From assembly GCA_003116995.1 (NCBI GenBank), contig BDSL01000010.1:310001-374000 (forward strand): a stretch of DNA of 64,000 bases. Direction: 5' to 3'. Each line of letters starts with the position of its first letter. Position 1 is the stretch's first letter. A program made the translations under genes and the position numbers. Positions 59,801 to 64,000 of this stretch are shown here, one piece after another. The notes beneath the pieces were generated by a model that ran no database searches, had not been told where the DNA came from, and saw only the letters and a list, made by a program, of their open reading frames with translations. This DNA comes from Yamagishiella unicocca. Lineage: Eukaryota; Chlorophyta; Chlorophyceae; Chlamydomonadales; Volvocaceae.

Positions 59801-60488
59801 GATGGTGGAAGAGGCGGTGGCCGCAGCAGCCACGGCGTTTTTGGGGACCGGTGAAAGCAGCATGACGGGCATGATCGTGCAGGTAAGGTCGTATTGGCGT
59901 CGTAAGGTGGTCTCAGCGGAGTGCACGAAGCCAACAGTGGAATGCACGCGAGAACTGGGGCAATCGTTGCGCACCAAGGACTGAGGCCCCAAAAGGAAAC
60001 GCGCGCCATGTGGAGCTAGTGGTGACGGCGTAGGCGTTTGATCATGGCAAAATTGCTCCAATAAGGCAAGGCGGCGAAAGCGGAATGCGCCCGCCCCCCG
60101 CCCGCGCTTTCGCACATTTCTTAACCAGTGTAAGGATGACATCGCGATGCCTCGCCCTCCCTGCCTCATATACCCCGCCCACCTTGTCCAACAACAACGA
60201 AAGGAAACCGTGGGCATGGTCTGGGCTGTCAAGTCTTTGCCCACTTTCCTTTCCTTGCCCTTCCGTGTCCGCCCGTCCCCTTCCTCGTGTTCGCAGGAGC
60301 GCATTGCCCATGGACTGTCCCCGGACGACATCTACTTCATGTCTCCGCACCCTAACTGCAGCGTTACGCCCTGTGAGCTAATGGATTACTACGTGCGGCG
60401 GGACGCCCGTTTGGCACTCCGATCGTCATCGGGGAAGGAGGGCCCCCTCAAGGTATTCATGCCCCAGGGAAATGGGGTTCGCCTCTAG
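56892..60488 (+). CDS. Protein O-fucosyltransferase-like protein (paralogue 2)
   Basis: Seven exons: 56892-57263, 57396-57484, 57883-58131, 58801-58911, 59264-59366, 59697-59882, 60297-60488; 433 aa. It begins with a signal peptide (MRLLLLISCVFLYLRGC). Conserved parts are PILWHGPNNQITEIKEAISL, the CCQAY motif, HIRPMPDECIELW (H238, R240), VFIMTHPVIRPRVFRML and SSMTGMIVQERIAHG. Exon 2-5 lengths (89, 249, 111 and 103 nt) equal those of the minus-strand paralogue. Intron 1 starts with GC (TCG|GCAAGT) where the paralogue has GT, and the frame requires it. The C-terminal tail is longer than that of paralogue 1. Function as for paralogue 1; the acceptor protein is unknown. Confidence 0.78.
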
Positions 60489-62912
60489 TGGGTTTGGTCA
60501 GATTCGGTGCGGCAATGGGTGCAGGGGCGACATTGGAATGGGGGCAGGGTACGGCATTGGAATGCGATATTGCGTCCAGGGGAGCGGACAGGGATGTGGG
60601 GAGCAGGAAGGAATGGGAACAGGCCGAGCATTGGACCGGGGGGTTGTGCATAAAAGAACCGGTAACTCGGCATGGGAGGTGTAGCTGGTGCACAGCCTTC
60701 GGACACCTGGACGCGCGCGCAGGCTACCGGACTGGGGTTGACGGCCGCAAAAACTGGACCGGGAGGAATTTGATAAGAGAATCCGCGAATCCACGGTAAG
60801 GGGATGTATAAAAACCGTTTTACGCAACGGGACAGGATAGTTGGCGCATGGTCGTCGGACGCCATGCGGTGGGGGGGGGGGCGTTGACGAGCTGGCGATG
60901 GGAGCTGTCCGCCTAGCACCAGGGAATGAATTGGCGCACGCCCCACCTCTCGGCTCCAAGTGCGATGACCATCTCGTCATCACCCCAGGCTGAAAGACCC
61001 TTGGATGTCGACGCTAGAGACGGTTCTGCGTATGGTGGCTGTTGCGTTGTGGCATCAAAACACCTGGACGAGCGGAGGGGTGGCGTATGGGGGCTGTCGC
61101 CTTGTCGTCTTAAAACCACCTGGACGAGCAGAGGGGTGACAATGCCCCACGTGCGCCTTTTCAGTCGTATGGCACCTAGGGAAGGCGATGGTGTTTCCAA
61201 AATGTACCGGTCTTTCCTCGCGATGGTACTGTTGCCGTGGTAGTTGTCTGGCAGGTGAGCACGAAGTGGGCAGTGCGGATTTGACCGCTGGTGGGGTGTC
61301 CATGTGGGCATAACGAGAGGCCTGCCTGGCCGTGGCAGTGCAAGCAGCCTTCCATAGCTGCAGTCCTTTCTATTGTAGTCCGGTGACGGCCTTTTGAGGG
61401 CCTCGGGGCTTGATGCCGCTTCCAGTCAGTCATGTTGCAATGAGTGCGGGTCTTGCACTGACGCATAGGTTGGTTTATTTTGCCTGGTTAGGGGGTACGG
61501 TACGGATGTACTGCTAGTTGCCTGAGCAGGCACACCTCTGCCCTGGCCCACGCGCCAGTGACGCTCATAAAAGCACATAGCGGGAACGACCACGGGGTCG
61601 ACCACGGGGACGGCGAGAGAGGAGAGGAATGAAAGCGGCTAGCCTTGCCAATCGAAGGTAACAGAAGTACCAGGGGTGGCGTTTGGTCACGTAGCTGATT
61701 GGCAGCGGTCGAATGGAGCTCATTGGATGACGCAATGGATTTGTGGCTGCTGGAGGCACGGTAGCTGCTATGGAAGAGGCCGCCAGGGTCATAACATTCC
61801 TAACGCATGTCGAAGTACAATGTTGGACACATGGTGGTCCTGTAGCGGTGGCGGCGCGCAGCGGGGCGCTGTCGGCGTGTGACGCAGCCGTGATGATGTT
61901 CTTCGGACCCATGGGTCGGCTGCTGCAGCTGCCCAGGTGCGAAAGCGAGCGCCGCGGCCCGCCTGTGTGGCCGCCGGCGAGCAAGGTCGCAGCCACTGCT
62001 GGGTTTCCTCTCCCAATCCGCCCACTCATCTGCATTGGGGTGGGGGCTCGCCCCTACGCCGCCCCTTTCCAGTTCAGTCTTCCTGATCGGTATCCGGCAT
62101 CGCCCATCCTGCTACAGCTTCTACCCGCACCTACGGTACGCGCCCCAACGCGGACGGCCTGTGCGCTCCTATGGTACCTCCCTCCACAACACCCGGTCAT
62201 CCACACGCGAGCCGAGCAACCCACCTGCCCGCCCCCTTGCACCGGGCGCTGCACCTACACCCACCCCTGCCTTTCCAGCACTACGCAAGTCCTTCGCGAT
62301 CCCTCCTCCCCTCCTCCTCCAGCTTCAACCAGCGCACTGGCCCGGGGCCCCTGTGGCCCAGGGCCTCTCCCCCAACGGTCCAATCGAACCGCACACCAGC
62401 CCGCTCAGCCCGCTCACTTCAGCCTCCTGGACCTGAGTCCGGACCTGGGCAATGGAAAGCCCAGAAAGCCGTCACCAGGCGCCCGTACCAGGCGCCCCTG
62501 TTCGCTACACGGTACACGCTCACCAGGCGCCCCCTGTTCGCCACACGCAAGCGCCGCCCGAAAGGCTGCATCCAACAGAGGCTGCGTTTGCAATTACTCA
62601 TCCTGGGCGGTAGTATCACCAGAGCAGGGTGGGGCAGCAGCACACACGATGAGGACGCCAGGACAGCAAATGCAGCGATACCTGTTGACAAAATAGCAAG
62701 CCGCCGCCCGTCACCTCCCGTTTGTGCCCGACGTCGGTTGGCTGGGCGGCCGGGGGCACGCACCCATGCGCCTCCCCCTCCACGCTCCCGGAAGGAGCCG
62801 GCGCGTGTCGCCATGTGGGCCTTGCGCGCCATGAGTAAAGACATGGTGCCCGCCCACCCGCTCCGAAGCCTCCACCGCTCCGAAGTCTAGTACCGAAGTC
62901 TAGTACCGAAGT
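60489..62912. other. Intergenic region with dispersed repeat; no gene recognised
   Basis: It holds a family 1 dispersed repeat (60645-60865) and a diverged direct repeat near 61025-61135 (CACCTGGACGAGC...AGGGGTG twice). A long plus frame (61743-62696) and an overlapping minus frame (61565-62035) conflict and show no known domain. I could not decide whether either is coding. Confidence 0.4.
60645..60865 (+). repeat. Dispersed repeat family 1, longest clear copy
   Basis: The left part (CATAAAAGAACCGGTAACTC, then TTCGGACACCTGGACGCGCG) matches the LRR-intron copy at 25820-25925 and a scrap at 36350. The right part (60812-60860) is identical to 35712-35760. Between them, 60774-60796 is the reverse complement of 8133-8155. 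The order of the two parts is opposite to that in the LRR intron, so units may be tandem or rearranged. Confidence 0.75.
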
Positions 62913-62919
62913 CTAGTAC
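62881..62919. repeat. 13-bp triplicate overlapping a stop codon
   Basis: CGAAGTCTAGTAC occurs three times in a row. The last copy supplies the TAG stop of the RPC7-like gene on the minus strand. Confidence 0.9.
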
Positions 62920-63430
62920 ACCGGGCCCTCGTCGCCTCCTTCGTCCAAGTCCGCGTAGCCCTCGTCGTCGTCAAAGTGCTCGCCCTGCGAGACCACCCCA
63001 ATCGAGGGGGGTTTTAAAGGAAATCCAATCGAGGGGGGGGGGTAGCGGGGAAAGGATCAGCGGGATGGGGGCAGGGGCCCGACGCCAGGACCGACCCGCA
63101 TCCATGCTAGCCAGCTAGCCAGTTCACGGCGTGTCGCCCACACAGTCTCCGTCATTCAGACCTAAATCCTATCGCCTCTCCTAACACGCCGAGGTTTACC
63201 CGTCCCTTCCATTCGCGGCACGGCTCGTGATGCCGCGTTCCACCCACCCCACCCCACCTGATAGTAGTCGTCATCCTCCATGTCCTCCTCCTCGTCCGTG
63301 TCGTGCAGCACCTCCTCCTCCGCGCCTTCCTCCTCCTCCGCCTCCGCGACCTTGCGTCCGCCAGGCCCTCCCGCGCCCCCTTCCTCCACGTTGCTCTCCA
63401 GCTTGGCCAACTGCTCCAACCGCCGGAGGC
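62913..63430 (-). CDS. RNA polymerase III subunit RPC7/RPC31-like, C-terminal exons
   Basis: Two exons are clear: 63430-63258 (splice CAG|GC...CAG|GTGGGG) and 62984-62913. The encoded tail reads RRLEQLAKLESNVEEGG, then a long acidic run (EAEEEEGAEEEV, DTDEEEDMEDDDYYQ), then GEHFDDDEGYADLDEGG and GDEGPVY before the stop. A leucine/lysine helix followed by an acidic tail with DDYY and FDDDE and a final Tyr is how the RPC31/POLR3G family ends. That subunit helps recruit RNA polymerase III for tRNA and 5S transcription in the nucleus. The N-terminal exons were not found in the remaining 570 bp and probably lie beyond the window. Any acidic-tailed nuclear protein is an alternative. Confidence 0.5.
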
Positions 63431-63785
63431 CTGGGGGAGAGGACGCGCAGGGATGGGGATCGGCAGGAATGGCGCGGCGAGGTCAAGCGGTGGCGGTGGG
63501 AAGCGCACGGCGATGGTCCCAATAGGAGGGGTAGCCCCACACGGTGCTGTCGGTGCGCCCGGTGCGCCGCGGTGTTTAATGATCTAAGTCCCTACAGGGT
63601 GTAATCTGCGTGTGTGACCACGTAGCATGGTCCCTAGCTGCTAGGCGGAGGGAGGGTCGCGTGAGGGCGAGGATGTGAGGGGGTGGCCCGCCCCATCGGT
63701 CTCCTAGGTGCTGGCCTACGGGTCTCCTCTCAGCGCCGCAGCTAGGGAGTTCGAAAAACAAGGTGCCAGCTCGCCGCCGCAGGCT

Positions 63786-63935
63786 ACAGATGGCAGCACC
63801 CACCGCTACGACGACCGCGCCGCCCCAGCTTGTACCCGGCCACACACACACCCTGCTACGACGACCGCGCCGCCCCAGCTTGTACCCGGTCACACACACG
63901 CCCCGCTGCGTCGACCGCCCCGCCCCAGCTTCTCC
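63786..63935. repeat. About 50-bp tandem repeat, three diverging copies
   Basis: Copies begin near 63805, 63855 and 63904 with CGCTACGACGACCGC-type sequence followed by CGCCCCAGCTTGTACCCGG and a CA run. The third is the most diverged. Confidence 0.8.
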
Positions 63936-63952
63936 AACATGCATCTCAAAAT

Positions 63953-64000
63953 GTTTGTTCTAAACGGTTTTTTCTGGCATCCACGGGTCTTCCTCGAAAG
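63953..64000 (+). repeat. Dispersed repeat family 2, copy at window edge
   Basis: TTGTTCTAAACGGTTTTTTC followed by TGGCATCCACGGGTCTTCCT matches the reverse complement of 31422-31468 nearly base for base. The element may continue beyond base 64000. Confidence 0.65.

Larger units (their letters stand above)
63431..64000. other. Right edge: introns or upstream of RPC7-like gene, repeats
   Basis: It contains an approximately 50-bp unit present nearly three times (63786-63935, CTACGACGACCGCGCCGCCC...CACACACAC) and a family 2 dispersed repeat at 63953-64000. No further exon of the RPC7-like gene was recognised. Confidence 0.45.

Noticed and set aside
61743..62696. A 317-aa plus frame and an overlapping minus frame at 61565-62035
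   Set aside because: Neither has a recognisable domain or splice support, and they contradict each other; kept only as an unassigned region.

Overview
The window looks like nuclear DNA of a volvocine or chlamydomonadalean green alga. It is GC-rich, its genes are split into many short exons with GTGAG/GTGCG donors and CAG acceptors, its proteins carry Ala, Gly, Gln and Pro runs, and TGTAA-type polyadenylation motifs follow several stops. It also holds a plant-type histone H4 gene, an OSCA/CSC1 channel pair and lineage-typical repeats. No bacterial operon, CRISPR array or viral gene was seen. Exon models were built by hand from splice consensus, reading frame and, where possible, paralogue comparison. 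They carry no transcript support.

Layout. 1-16161 (minus): two tandem OSCA/CSC1-like mechanosensitive cation channel genes. The left copy is cut by the window edge, and the right copy is complete with about 27 exons. 17500-23200: a tyrosine-recombinase gene (18381-22802, minus, 8 exons, 1216 aa) with a core-binding domain, R...HxxR...Y catalytic residues, the Y....P...L..+AG signature of Crypton recombinases, a Gln/Pro-rich repeat block and a GCR1_C-like C-terminus. Direct and inverted repeats lie on both sides. 23859-32068 (plus): a 13-exon leucine-rich-repeat gene (1050 aa) whose introns hold several mobile-element scraps, including a 242-bp inverted-repeat element with a retroviral-type CCHC zinc knuckle. 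32671-32982 (minus): histone H4. 34903-37620 (plus): a METTL13/EEF1AKMT-like methyltransferase with a Gln-rich tail.

40543-60488: four genes predicted to act on glycans in the secretory pathway. A PAPS-dependent sulfotransferase (minus) and a GT61 glycosyltransferase (plus) stand head to head. Further right, two paralogous protein-O-fucosyltransferase-like genes (51914-55140 minus; 56892-60488 plus) also stand head to head and share all six intron positions and phases. One of them uses a GC-AG intron. 62913-63430 (minus): the acidic C-terminal exons of a probable RNA polymerase III subunit RPC7/RPC31-like protein.

The genes look like independent housekeeping and cell-surface genes, not one pathway. 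The glycan genes could together decorate the algal extracellular matrix. The most unusual content is the apparently intact Crypton-like recombinase. Two short dispersed-repeat families recur through introns and intergenic DNA, and many minisatellites sit inside introns.
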